NCBI GenBank assembly: GCA_028823855.1
Contig: JAPPFL010000028.1
Span: forward strand, 1-61,669
DNA: 61,669 nucleotides
Reading direction: 5' to 3'
Source: Albidovulum sp.
GTDB lineage: Bacteria; Pseudomonadota; Alphaproteobacteria; Rhodobacterales; Rhodobacteraceae
In this document: in pieces, positions 28,246-36,337 of the stretch
Layout: each line of letters begins with the position of its first letter
How positions within the stretch are numbered: position 1 is the first letter of the stretch
Translations under genes and position numbers: made by a program
The notes under the pieces: generated by a model
What the model saw: only the letters and a program-made list of their open reading frames with translations
What the model was told of the DNA's origin: nothing
The model's database searches: none

Positions 28246-29115
28246 TCATTCGATGGAATCGGTTTTCAGGTAGTCGAAGAATTCGCTTTCCGGCGACATA
28301 ACTATGGAAGTGTTTTTACCATCGAGCGCCTTTTCATAGGCGTTTAATGACCGGTAGAATTCAAAGAACTCGGGATTCGCGCCAAACGCAGCCGCGAAAA
28401 TTGAGTTGCGGCGCGCGTCCGCTTCACCCCGCGTGATTTCGGCTTGCTTGCGCGCTTCGGAAACAATTTCAACCTGTGTCCTGTCTGCCTGAGCGCGTAC
28501 TTTCTGAGCCGCTTCTTCGCCGCGAGCGATTTCGTCCGCGGCCTCCCTCTCGCGCTCCGCTCGCATGCGCGCAAATGTGGCTTCGAGGTTTTGAGCCGGC
28601 AAATCGGTGCGCTTAAGTCGAACGTCGATAATTTCGACGCCTAGGTTTTCAGCTTCGATTTTGGCGGTGTCGCGTATCTGAGCCATCAACGCCGCTCGGT
28701 CGGCCGAGAGAACCGTATTCGACGATACGGAGCCCAAGACTTCGCGGGTGGCTGCGGTGAGGATGCGTTCGAGCCTGCTTTCCGCTGAACGAACGCCGCC
28801 AACGCCGACAGCTTCCCGGAATCTAATGACATCTAGGATCCTGTAGCGAGCAAAGGCATCGACGACCAAGCGCCTATCATCGAGAGGCGTAACTTCGAGG
28901 GACTGCGTATCGAGCGACAATATGCGGTCGTCGTACCGCACAACCTCCTGGATGAAAGGAATTTTGAACGCGAGGCCGGGGGCTTCCTTAACGAAACGAA
29001 CTTGACCGAACTGAAGAACGAGTGCTTTTTCGCGTTCATCTACGATGAAAACCGAACTCAGCAGCGCGCCGACGACTACGACGGCGGCGGCAATTGCTAT
29101 GGTAGCTCTGTTCAT
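28246..29115 (-). CDS. hflC: HflC, modulator of FtsH protease
   Basis: This membrane-anchored SPFH/band 7 protein forms, with HflK, a large cage around the FtsH protease and restrains membrane protein turnover. The 289-residue protein has an N-terminal transmembrane anchor (TIAIAAAVVVVGALLSSVFI), then VDEREKALVLQFGQV and the long coiled coil rich in Arg/Glu/Ala (MRAEREREAADEIARGEEA). Its ATG overlaps the hflK stop by four bases, the classic hflKC arrangement. Nothing is obviously missing. Confidence 0.95.
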   Translation of the reverse strand: MNRATIAIAAAVVVVGALLSSVFIVDEREKALVLQFGQVRFVKEAPGLAFKIPFIQEVVRYDDRILSLDTQSLEVTPLDDRRLVVDAFARYRILDVIRFREAVGVGGVRSAESRLERILTAATREVLGSVSSNTVLSADRAALMAQIRDTAKIEAENLGVEIIDVRLKRTDLPAQNLEATFARMRAEREREAADEIARGEEAAQKVRAQADRTQVEIVSEARKQAEITRGEADARRNSIFAAAFGANPEFFEFYRSLNAYEKALDGKNTSIVMSPESEFFDYLKTDSIE

Positions 29116-30224
29116 TGATCCGTTGTTCCTTTGCGCAATTCATTGAGTGGCAGATACGGCACGACACCGTTTCCGCCACCCTGTCCGATGCTCTGGTCAA
29201 GCAAAATCTTGTCGACGGAAGCGAGAACGCGTTCCATCGTTTCAATGTAAAGGCGTTTCCGCGTGACTTCGGGAGCCTGCTCGTACTCCGCTAGAACAGC
29301 GCTGAACCTGCTTGCTTCGCCTTCAGCTTCGTTCACGACCTGCGCCCTGTATGCTTCGGCTTCCTCCAGCAGCTGCGCCGCTTCGCCGCGCGCGCTGGCT
29401 AGAACTCTGTTCGCGTAAGCGTCCGCCTGTTTCTGCAGTCGGTCCCTCTCCTGCTCCGCCGCCTGAACTTCGCGAAAGCTGTCGATAACTTCCTTCGGCG
29501 GGTCCGCCTTATCAAAATTTACCCTGACGACATTCATACCTGCATCGTATCCGTCAAGGGTCGTTTGGATCAGCTCGCCGAGCCTCGCCGCGACGATTCC
29601 GCGGTCGCGGTTGAGAATTGGCGCCAATTCCGACTGCGCCATGATTTCTCGCATCGCCGATTCAGAAACCGCGCGGATCGTTTCAATTGGATCTGCGAGA
29701 TTGAACAAAAATCTTCCCGGATCCGTAATGTTCCAGACCACCTGGAAATCGATATCGATAATGTTTTCGTCGCCCGTCAGCATCAGACCCTCGTCGACGC
29801 GCGCACTGCCGCCGACACCGATGTCTTCGGTCCGTTCCCGCGTTACGGAAATGATTTCGCGGGTAACAAGCGGCCATGGCGCAAAATTAAGCCCAGGTTG
29901 GCCGGTGGCCGAATATTCCCCGAGGAAAAGCTCCACGGACCTTTCTTCCGGTCGGACCGAATAGAAGGAAAAATACGCCCATGCGGCCGCAACGCCCAAA
30001 ATAATCAGGATAATCGGACCTCGGGATAAACCGGGGCCTCCGCTTGTCCCTCTCCTTCGGGTTCTGCGGCCGCCGCCTCGTCCTCCTCCGCCGAAGATGG
30101 ATTTTAGCTGGTCCCTGCCCTTATCCATTAGTTCGTCGATTTCCGGCATTTCTGGCATGTTCGGACCCTGCCCGCCGCCCCTGTCGCGGCCGCCCCATGG
30201 ACCGCCCGAATTGTTTTGAGACAT
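29112..30224 (-). CDS. hflK: HflK, modulator of FtsH protease
   Basis: This is the partner of HflC, 370 residues from the ATG at 30224 (GGAG site upstream; the frame continues a little further without family sequence). The Gly-rich cytoplasmic N-terminus (SGGPWGGRDRGGGQGPNMPE) and an Arg-rich stretch precede a transmembrane segment (GPIILIILGVAAAWAYFSFY). The SPFH domain with VRPEERSVELFLGEY follows, then the AEQERDRLQKQADAYANR coiled coil. The C-terminus is the usual IGQGGGNGVVPYLPL. It is the first gene of the hflK-hflC operon. Confidence 0.95.
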   Translation of the reverse strand: MSQNNSGGPWGGRDRGGGQGPNMPEMPEIDELMDKGRDQLKSIFGGGGRGGGRRTRRRGTSGGPGLSRGPIILIILGVAAAWAYFSFYSVRPEERSVELFLGEYSATGQPGLNFAPWPLVTREIISVTRERTEDIGVGGSARVDEGLMLTGDENIIDIDFQVVWNITDPGRFLFNLADPIETIRAVSESAMREIMAQSELAPILNRDRGIVAARLGELIQTTLDGYDAGMNVVRVNFDKADPPKEVIDSFREVQAAEQERDRLQKQADAYANRVLASARGEAAQLLEEAEAYRAQVVNEAEGEASRFSAVLAEYEQAPEVTRKRLYIETMERVLASVDKILLDQSIGQGGGNGVVPYLPLNELRKGTTDQ

Positions 30225-30295
30225 TTCCGGAATTTCACTCCTTTTTCTTGATTCCAAGGAATCCCTATATATTGTGGTTATTTAAACGCGAAATT

Positions 30296-31648
30296 TCAAG
30301 TTGCTCGAACCGGGTCGCGAAATGTCACGAGTTCCTCGGCCGCCGTCGGATGCACGGCGACGGTTCTGTCGAAATCTTCCTTGGTCGCGCCCATCTTCAC
30401 GGCTACGGCGGCAAGCTGAATCATTTCAGCCGCGCTCTCGCCCACGATGTGGACGCCGAGCACCCGCCTGCTAGCCGAATCTACTACGAGCTTCATCAGT
30501 GACCTTTCCTCGTTGCCCGAAATCGCGAATGACAAGGGCTTGAATTTGGTAGCGTAGATCTGAACACCGCCGCGCTTCCTACCTTCTTCCTCCGTTAAGC
30601 CCACGGTTCCAAGTTCAGGCTGTGTAAAGACCGCGGTTGCGATATTCTTGTGGTCGACGGGTGTTGGATTTCCTTTGAAGACCGTTTCGACGAACGCGGC
30701 ACCCTCCCGGATCGCAACGGGTGTCAGATTGACCCGGTTAGTTACGTCTCCGACCGCGAAAATTGAGGGGACTGTTGATTGAGAATATTGATCAACTTCG
30801 ATTTCGCCTCTCGTTCCGATTCGAACGCCTGCCTCCTCGAGTCCTAGCCCGTCCGTGGCGGGTCGGCGCCCCGTCGCAAACATGACCCTATCGAACTCGA
30901 AAGACCGTCCGTCCTTGGCAATGACCGAATATCCGGATTTTCGAGGCTGAATTTCCTTTACGTCGGTTTCGACCTGGATATCGACCCCTCGCCGAATTAT
31001 CGCCTCGCCCAGGTGTTCACGCACTTCTTCGTCGAATCCCCTTAAGATCTTTGGACCGCGGTAGAACTGCACGACACGGCAGCCCATGCCGTTCAGGATG
31101 CACGCGAATTCGCAAGCGATGTAACCGCCGCCGACAATTAGCACGCTCCGTGGGAGTTCTTCCAATTTGAAGACTTCATTCGAAGAAATCGCATATTCCG
31201 AACCTGGCAGAGAAGGAATCTGGGGGGCGCCTCCCGTTGCCACGAGTATGTGGCGAGTTCCAATTCTCGTTCCATTGGAAAGGTGCACGGCGTGCGCTCC
31301 ATCCAAGACGGCGCGACTTTTGAACACGGCAACTCCGGACGATTGAAGGAGCTGACCGTAAATTCCTTCGAGCCTCGCGATTTCCCTGTCTTTCGCTTCC
31401 TTGAAGCTCTTCCATTCGAATCGAGCTTCGCCGCATACCCAGCCAAATCCCTTCGAGCTTGCAAACGCGTGCGAAAAATTGGACGCGTATACCATGAGCT
31501 TTTTAGGGACGCAGCCGCGGATTACGCATGTACCGCCCAAGCGATATTCCTCTGCTAGCGCGACTTTTGCCCCCGCTTCTGCAGCCATTCTCGCCGCACG
31601 GACGCCGCCGGAGCCGCCTCCGATCACGAACAAATCGAATTCAAACAT
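30296..31648 (-). CDS. gor: Glutathione-disulfide reductase
   Basis: This flavoprotein reduces oxidised glutathione with NADPH. The 450-residue protein starts at 31648, overlapping the end of rpiA by eight bases. It has the FAD motif FVIGGGSGGVRAAR, the redox-active Cys41 and Cys46 in GGTCVIRGCVPKK, the NAD(P) motif VLIVGGGYIACEFA and the C-terminal active-site HPTAAEELV block. It lies 72 bp upstream of hflK with no gene between and is probably transcribed together with rpiA. It could supply reduced glutathione for the peroxiredoxin nearby. Confidence 0.93.
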   Translation of the reverse strand: MFEFDLFVIGGGSGGVRAARMAAEAGAKVALAEEYRLGGTCVIRGCVPKKLMVYASNFSHAFASSKGFGWVCGEARFEWKSFKEAKDREIARLEGIYGQLLQSSGVAVFKSRAVLDGAHAVHLSNGTRIGTRHILVATGGAPQIPSLPGSEYAISSNEVFKLEELPRSVLIVGGGYIACEFACILNGMGCRVVQFYRGPKILRGFDEEVREHLGEAIIRRGVDIQVETDVKEIQPRKSGYSVIAKDGRSFEFDRVMFATGRRPATDGLGLEEAGVRIGTRGEIEVDQYSQSTVPSIFAVGDVTNRVNLTPVAIREGAAFVETVFKGNPTPVDHKNIATAVFTQPELGTVGLTEEEGRKRGGVQIYATKFKPLSFAISGNEERSLMKLVVDSASRRVLGVHIVGESAAEMIQLAAVAVKMGATKEDFDRTVAVHPTAAEELVTFRDPVRAT

Positions 31649-32432
31649 GTTCGCCGCCCGTTTTAACTCTTTCCTCGGCCGAAGCTGATGGTTGCTTTCG
31701 ATGCTCGAAAGATCGCCTGCGCAATTCCCGGACGTCCCCGTTCGCCAATCCAATTACTAGCGTCGTGGCCAAATCTAAAAACAGGCCAGTCTCTATTACT
31801 CCCGGAATAGACTGGATTTCGGCGTCAAGCTTGTAAGGATCGCCGATCCATCCTAGCGATAAATCAAGAATGTAATTTCCTTCGTCGGTTAAGAACGGCG
31901 ACGTTTCGCCGCCTCTTATTCTGCAATTCGTTCCGCCGACATCGCTCCTGCCGAGCGCCGTCTCCAGACGATTCTTAGTCGACATCCATCCGAATCTCGT
32001 AATTTCTACGGGAAGCGGAAATGAACCGAGTGACTCGACCAGTTTTGTCCTATCGGCAACGACAACCATTTTTTCAGACGCAGCGGCAACAATTTTTTCC
32101 TGGAGAAGCGCACCGCCGCCGCCCTTTAGCAAGTTGAATTCTGGAGCAATTTCGTCGGCGCCGTCAACTACGATATCCAACTGCCCTACTTCGTTGAGCG
32201 ATACCAGTTTCAGCCCCAGGTCGTCGGCGATTCTTGCCGTATTGCTCGACGTTGAGACGCACGAGACATTCCAATCGTTGCGGTCGACAGCTTTGGCGAG
32301 TTCTCGTACAAAGATCGATGCCGTCGTACCGGATCCAAGCCCGATACGCATCCCGTCTTCAACGTAATGCACAGCTCGCGCTGCCGCAGCTTGTTTAGCG
32401 GCGTTGGCGCCGACTCGCGAATTAGTCGCCAT
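31641..32432 (-). CDS. rpiA: Ribose-5-phosphate isomerase A
   Basis: This enzyme interconverts ribose 5-phosphate and ribulose 5-phosphate in the pentose phosphate pathway. The 263 residues include GMRIGLGSGTTASIFVREL, VDGADEIAPEFNLLKGGGGA with catalytic Asp and Glu residues, and EKMVVVADRTKLV. The last 25 residues are an Arg/Lys-rich tail beyond the usual end of the family and overlap the start of gor. The gene is divergent from sdaA, with 183 bp between the starts. Confidence 0.93.
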   Translation of the reverse strand: MATNSRVGANAAKQAAAARAVHYVEDGMRIGLGSGTTASIFVRELAKAVDRNDWNVSCVSTSSNTARIADDLGLKLVSLNEVGQLDIVVDGADEIAPEFNLLKGGGGALLQEKIVAAASEKMVVVADRTKLVESLGSFPLPVEITRFGWMSTKNRLETALGRSDVGGTNCRIRGGETSPFLTDEGNYILDLSLGWIGDPYKLDAEIQSIPGVIETGLFLDLATTLVIGLANGDVRELRRRSFEHRKQPSASAEERVKTGGEHV

Positions 32433-32615
32433 TGCGTGATTCCAAAACAGAGTATCCGGAACGTATATAGCCGCGATGGAAAAATTTTAAGACGAAGGCG
32501 ATACTTTTGTGCCGAAAATGCCGCGTGAATTCAGTTTTGCTGCAAATACTGTCGGAAATGGAATGCAACTCAAGCCAAATATTTTGACAGTAGGAAATTG
32601 GCAGAGAGTTGAAGA

Positions 32616-33989
32616 ATGTTCTTAAGCACATTTGACATATTCAAAATCGGAATCGGACCGTCAAGTTCGCATACCATGGGGCCGATGGTGGCCGCGGGCA
32701 TGTTCCTGGACGATTTACGGAAGAGCCATTTTACGCCTGCCGGGCTAAGGGCGTCTCTTCACGGTTCCCTCGCATTCACCGGAAAGGGGCATGCGACGGA
32801 TCGCGCGGTCGCCTTGGGTCTCTCCGGATTCCTGCCGGATACATATGATTTGAACGAGGCCGAGAGGGCGCTGGAAAAACTCGCCGACGCCAAAACGATA
32901 AGGGTCGACGGTTTGCCGCCGATGAAATTCGATCCCGTGAATGATCTAGTTTTCGACTACGAGATCCGGTTGCCTCGACACGCAAACGGCATGATTCTTT
33001 TTGCGACGGACGCGCAAGACGACGTTATTTTGCAGGAGACCTACTATTCGATCGGCGGAGGATTCGTTCGCACCGAGGGCGACTATACCAAGATATCCGA
33101 ACCGGTGGCGGAAGTCGACTTTCCGTATCCGTTCGAAAACGCCGCGGAAATGCTGCAGATGGCCGGCGAAAGTGGAAAATCAATCGGCGACATGATGCTG
33201 GCCAACGAACGTCGACTGCGCAGTTCGCCTGAAATCGACGAAGGGGTTAAGCGCATTTGGGACGTGATGAATCGATGCATCGAACGAGGGCTGGAAACCG
33301 GCGGCGTTTTGCCCGGCGGGTTGGGAATCAAGCGTCGTTCAAAAGCAATCATGGACCGACTAAAGCAAGAACACGGAACAAATATTGCGGCGCCTCACAT
33401 CATCAACGACTGGATTTCAGTATATGCGATGGCGGTCAACGAGGAAAACGCAAACGGGGGCCAAGTCGTAACTTCGCCGACAAACGGTGCCGCAGGAGTC
33501 ATTCCCGCTACCTTAAAGTATTTTCTTGAACATGTTCCCACGGCCTGGACCGGGAAAATCCCCGAGTTTTTTCTTACGGCCGCCGCAATAGGCGGGCTGA
33601 TGAAGAAAAACGCTTCGATATCCGGCGCGGAATGCGGATGTCAGGCCGAAGTCGGGTCCGCCGCCGCCATGGGCGCCGCCGGCTTGTGCGCGGTTTTGGG
33701 CGGTTCGCCGTCCCAAGTTGAGAATGCGGCGGAGATCGCTCTGGAGCACCATCTCGGCATGACCTGCGACCCGGTGAAGGGTCTGGTTCAAGTGCCATGC
33801 ATAGAGCGCAACGGCCTAGGCGCCATAAAGGCTGTGTCGGCTGCGTCGCTAAGCCTAAGAGGAGACGGCACGCACTTCGTATCGCTCGATGCCTGCATCG
33901 AAACCATGAGGCAGACAGGCGAGGACATGAACGAAAAATACAAGGAAACGTCTTTGGGCGGACTCGCCGTGAATGTGCCGTATTGCTGA
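32616..33989 (+). CDS. sdaA: L-serine ammonia-lyase (single-chain, iron-sulfur)
   Basis: This enzyme converts L-serine to pyruvate and ammonia. It is the fused form with 457 residues: an N-terminal beta domain starting FDIFKIGIGPSSSHTMGPM and a C-terminal alpha domain. Cysteine positions of the 4Fe-4S cluster are visible in ISGAECGCQAEVGSA and in GMTCDPVKGLVQVPCIERN. The start at 32616 has a weak GAGAG region upstream. It feeds pyruvate into central metabolism and has no obvious operon partner. Confidence 0.95.
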   Translation: MFLSTFDIFKIGIGPSSSHTMGPMVAAGMFLDDLRKSHFTPAGLRASLHGSLAFTGKGHATDRAVALGLSGFLPDTYDLNEAERALEKLADAKTIRVDGLPPMKFDPVNDLVFDYEIRLPRHANGMILFATDAQDDVILQETYYSIGGGFVRTEGDYTKISEPVAEVDFPYPFENAAEMLQMAGESGKSIGDMMLANERRLRSSPEIDEGVKRIWDVMNRCIERGLETGGVLPGGLGIKRRSKAIMDRLKQEHGTNIAAPHIINDWISVYAMAVNEENANGGQVVTSPTNGAAGVIPATLKYFLEHVPTAWTGKIPEFFLTAAAIGGLMKKNASISGAECGCQAEVGSAAAMGAAGLCAVLGGSPSQVENAAEIALEHHLGMTCDPVKGLVQVPCIERNGLGAIKAVSAASLSLRGDGTHFVSLDACIETMRQTGEDMNEKYKETSLGGLAVNVPYC

Positions 33990-34419
33990 ATGGGCCTGGG
34001 ATGAACGGAAAAATGCGCCATTCGAAAAATCGCTCCTGGATGACGGCATTGCGGTCGCAGTTGCAGTGAAGCCAAGCCGGAGCGGCGCGCAACCCTAAGT
34101 ATCGCGTCGAATTCGGGCGACCGGTAGCTCCCGCAGAGTTACGAATTCCGGCCGAAACCGATCCGGACCGGCGGGAGCACCTGTTTCGCGAGTCCCAAAG
34201 ATCGGCGAAGGGCCAATCGCCGTTCCCGCAAATTCCCGAAATTGATGATCTGTAGATCGGAACTTGAAATTCATCCTATATTGTTGTCGAACCACGACGA
34301 ATGCGGACGATCCCCGAATTTCCTTGCCCGCCGATTTGCAGCGTTGCGCGGCCACATTCCCGCGATTTGCCGAACGGTTGGCTTTTAGCACGAATTTCGA
34401 CGAAAACGATCAAATTTTA
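33990..34419. other. Gap between sdaA and the AT-rich island
   Basis: This 430-bp stretch has normal GC content and no clear gene. Its right end is the left boundary of the AT-rich island at 34420. A frame starting at 34264 runs into the inverted repeat and ends there with the peptide GNYILDYTTA, which resembles the end of the small protein at 35474; that frame may be a fusion of host sequence with island sequence. Confidence 0.35.
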
Positions 34420-34437
34420 GGCAATTACATACTTGAC
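34420..34437 (+). repeat. Left inverted repeat of the island
   Basis: The 18 bases GGCAATTACATACTTGAC match the complement of 36338-36355 without a mismatch. The repeat continues less perfectly on the outer side (AAATTTTA against AAAATTT). Confidence 0.7.
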
Positions 34438-34601
34438 TACACAACGGCCTAGCGGCTTCCAGCGGCACTAACGGCCTCCAGCGACCTAATCCCAAACCCA
34501 CCCATCACCCGTGAAGTCACTTACCCTTAGATAAAGACCCGCAATGACAATTGACGTATTCAGGCTTGCCTTTTCTTGTCCTGATATACGATTTGACCAT
34601 A

Positions 34602-34626
34602 CGGAGAAGGAGAACCTTCTCCTTCG
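34602..34626 (+). repeat. 25-nt palindromic element, copy 1
   Basis: This unit begins CGGAGAAGG and ends CTCCTTCG, with a 9-bp self-complementary core (GAAGGAGAA/TTCTCCTTC). It is identical to the copy inside the tRNA-like gene when that one is read on the minus strand, and it differs at a few positions from the copy at 35687. It would fold into a hairpin with a small asymmetric bulge. Confidence 0.75.
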
Positions 34627-34889
34627 TTCACAGATTTCTCCATTGGGCATGAAGATTTAGTCATTATAACCTCCAACTTCATAATCCCTAGTGCGTCTAG
34701 GTCCACTTAAGTTTCCTTTTGAAACTCAAGAGTCCAATGACTTCCGGAAAAAGAGAAGTCTGTGAAGGTCAGATTATCCTATAGGAAACGACACGCTTGC
34801 CTGACTTGTGGCAACAGCGTGCCGATACTAACGTAGCGAATTTATTGTGTGTTGTTAACTTCCCTAAATGACACTAATGGAGCAATAAA

Positions 34890-35438
34890 ATGGAAAACAC
34901 TAAATCAATTCCCGAATCTCGGAAACAACTCGAACAAAATTCTTATGATAATCGACGATCTCTAGAAACTTCTCATACAAACGATGATCAAAATCATTCT
35001 CAAACTCCGAAATCATCGGAAGAAGTAAAGCACCAACCACATTCACCAATTGATTCCTTGAAATTCTCATCTGATAATCTTTCCCCGACTCATCACAAAA
35101 AGATAATAGAAATTCGTCCAGTCGGTATAGCAATAAGCGTTGTTATGGCACTATCAGCGGCATCAGTATCTGCTTGGTGTAATGCTCCATCAACCATGTG
35201 GATTCCAATGACACCTGTAGCACCAAATAAACCATATGTTCCAATTTGCATTAACGAATACACTCGTACCCATACCTGTAGTGATTGGGAAATTGCCTCG
35301 TACAATAATGACGTTGAAAACTACAATTGGGAACTTGAACAATATGAACGTGATGTCGATGCATATATTGATGCATTGAATGAATATCTGTATGAAGCTC
35401 GTGAATATGCTGAATGCATGGTTGATGAACTTAACTAA
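34890..35438 (+). CDS. Small membrane-anchored protein of unknown function
   Basis: This 182-residue protein has an N-terminal 75 residues that are polar and rich in Ser, Asn, Gln and His. A single transmembrane segment follows (VGIAISVVMALSAASVSAWC, about residues 77-96). A Pro/Cys-containing stretch comes next (CINEYTRTHTC), then a Tyr/Asn/Glu-rich helical tail with repeated Y-N-x-x-V/L-E spacing (SYNNDVENYNWELEQYERDV). The start ATG follows TGGAGCAATAAA. Codons are strongly AT-biased relative to the flanking chromosome. I do not recognise a named family; similar Tyr-rich helical proteins occur as hypothetical proteins in proteobacteria. It is followed 35 bp later by a small exported protein, suggesting a two-gene unit ending at the terminator near 35972. 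Confidence 0.65.
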   Translation: MENTKSIPESRKQLEQNSYDNRRSLETSHTNDDQNHSQTPKSSEEVKHQPHSPIDSLKFSSDNLSPTHHKKIIEIRPVGIAISVVMALSAASVSAWCNAPSTMWIPMTPVAPNKPYVPICINEYTRTHTCSDWEIASYNNDVENYNWELEQYERDVDAYIDALNEYLYEAREYAECMVDELN

Positions 35439-35473
35439 ATAACGATATACCAATAATTCGTAAAGGAAAAATT

Positions 35474-35617
35474 ATGAAGTTGTTAGTTGCAACAATACTG
35501 TTAGCTTTGATACCGATATCATCTTATGCGTTTTTTGGTGGTATTGAAAAGCGAACTTTATATATACCATGTATTGGAGTAATTAATGGACATTATATAC
35601 TTGACTACCCAAGATGA
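35474..35617 (+). CDS. Very small exported protein (47 residues)
   Basis: This short frame has a good AAGGA site eight bases before ATG. The first 18-20 residues form a Sec signal peptide (MKLLVATILLALIPISSYA, cleavage before FFGG), leaving a mature peptide of about 28 residues with one Cys, ending GHYILDYPR. The codons for this end (35592-35608) match the inverted repeat at the island edges, and the left repeat translates to the similar GNYILDYTTA before a stop. The function is unknown; it could be a secreted or envelope micropeptide linked to the membrane protein upstream. Confidence 0.55.
   Translation: MKLLVATILLALIPISSYAFFGGIEKRTLYIPCIGVINGHYILDYPR
35592..35608 (+). repeat. Internal imperfect copy of the island-end repeat
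   Basis: ATTATATACTTGACTAC here matches ATTACATACTTGACTAC at 34424-34440 at 16 of 17 positions and in the same orientation. It lies inside the 3-prime end of the 47-residue gene. Confidence 0.55.
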
Positions 35618-35686
35618 TCGGCCATCGTCTGATGTACAAGGATTTGGTTGCCGATAATGGCCTTAGTTCTGGTAGTGGAGCGAATG

Positions 35687-35711
35687 CGGAGAAGGTGAAG
35701 GTTCACCTTCG
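35687..35711 (+). repeat. 25-nt palindromic element, copy 2
   Basis: The variant unit has core GAAGGTGAA/TTCACCTTC and the same CGGAGAAGG start and CTTCG end as the other copies. The T-to-A exchange in the left arm is matched by a compensating change in the right arm, which keeps the hairpin pairing. It sits within a larger GGCCTTA...TAAGGCC stem at about 35659-35719. Confidence 0.75.
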
Positions 35712-35946
35712 ATAAGGCCGTTCGAGAAGTGGCATCCCTATCCACCTAGGGATGTCAACGTACTTGTTAATCAGTTACAGTATGGTTAGTATCAAGAATA
35801 ACTTAAACAGGTAGTTTAGTAATCTGAGTATTTCTAATAAGATTAATGCAATGATTCTTATCATTGTACCTCCGTTGCAGTTTCTGAATAATCGACTCGG
35901 CGTATTCCGAGACATAGCCTGTATATCTGATTCGGAGACATTTGTT

Positions 35947-35990
35947 TAGCCGAGAGCGCGATGCTCTCGGCTATTTTTTCTTTTTTTTCG
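35947..35990 (+). terminator. Strong intrinsic terminator
   Basis: A perfect 10-11 bp stem (AGCCGAGAGC with GCTCTCGGCT, loop GCGAT) is followed by ATTTTTTCTTTTTTTT on the plus strand. It would end transcripts of the two small genes at 34890-35617 and of any small RNA encoded between 35618 and 35946. Confidence 0.9.
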
Positions 35991-35999
35991 AGGTGCGAT

Positions 36000-36137
36000 A
36001 TGAAAAATGAGCCGGAGAGAAAATTCCCCGAAGATATTCCACTTGACGAAATGGCGAAAATGGTCGCCACAAATTTAATGAAGCAAGAACCGCCTAAAAG
36101 TCCGAAGGATAAACCTTTGGAAGATTGGCTTAGTTAG
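36000..36137 (+). CDS. Small acidic/charged protein (45 residues), unknown
   Basis: This short frame starts at 36000 with a GAGGT site nine bases upstream, directly after the terminator. The product is hydrophilic, with no membrane segment: KFPEDIPLDEMAKMVATNLM in the middle and a Pro/Lys-rich end (KSPKDKPLEDWLS). The stop codon lies three bases from the 3-prime end of the tRNA-like gene on the other strand. No family is recognised, and a promoter between the terminator and the start would have to be very short. Confidence 0.45.
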   Translation: MKNEPERKFPEDIPLDEMAKMVATNLMKQEPPKSPKDKPLEDWLS

Positions 36138-36139
36138 AC

Positions 36140-36283
36140 TGGCGGGTAGGATGGGATTCGCACCCACGGGACTTGTTTACTGTGGTACACATCCTTTACA
36201 ATTCTAGTTTCAGCAGTTTTTACGAAGGAGAAGGTTCTCCTTCTCCGCAAGACTGCCGCAATCGACCGTTCTGCCACCTACCC
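36140..36283 (-). tRNA. tRNA-Ser(UGA)-like gene with insertion in the anticodon loop
   Basis: The minus strand has a perfect 7-bp acceptor stem (GGGTAGG with CCTACCC), discriminator G and encoded CCA. It also has a 4-bp D stem (GCAG with TTGC), a 5-bp anticodon stem (GCAGT with ACTGC) and a 5-bp T stem (GTGGG with CCCAT) with a TGCGAAT loop, close to the usual TTCGAAT. The anticodon stem-loop begins GCAGTCTTG and ends AAAACTGC, as in bacterial tRNA-Ser(UGA), but about 27 nt are inserted in the loop, 25 of which are the palindromic element. The variable arm is unusually long (about 45 nt) and can form a nested hairpin with TGTG/CACA at its tip. It may be an inactivated tRNA or one that needs processing. 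Confidence 0.65.
36223..36247 (-). repeat. 25-nt palindromic element, copy 3 (inside the tRNA-like gene)
   Basis: On the minus strand this is identical to copy 1 at 34602-34626. It lies between the two halves of the anticodon loop of the tRNA-Ser-like gene and would extend the loop as a 9-bp hairpin. Confidence 0.75.
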
Positions 36284-36337
36284 TTGAGTTGTTGATATTC
36301 GAATTCCATTCTGCCCGCAAGTTTTAGCTCTTGCGTT

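Noticed and set aside
36221-36249. Archaeal-type bulge-helix-bulge tRNA intron
   Set aside because: The inserted hairpin is the same as two copies outside the tRNA, and no bulge-helix-bulge spans the junctions; the rest of the window is bacterial.
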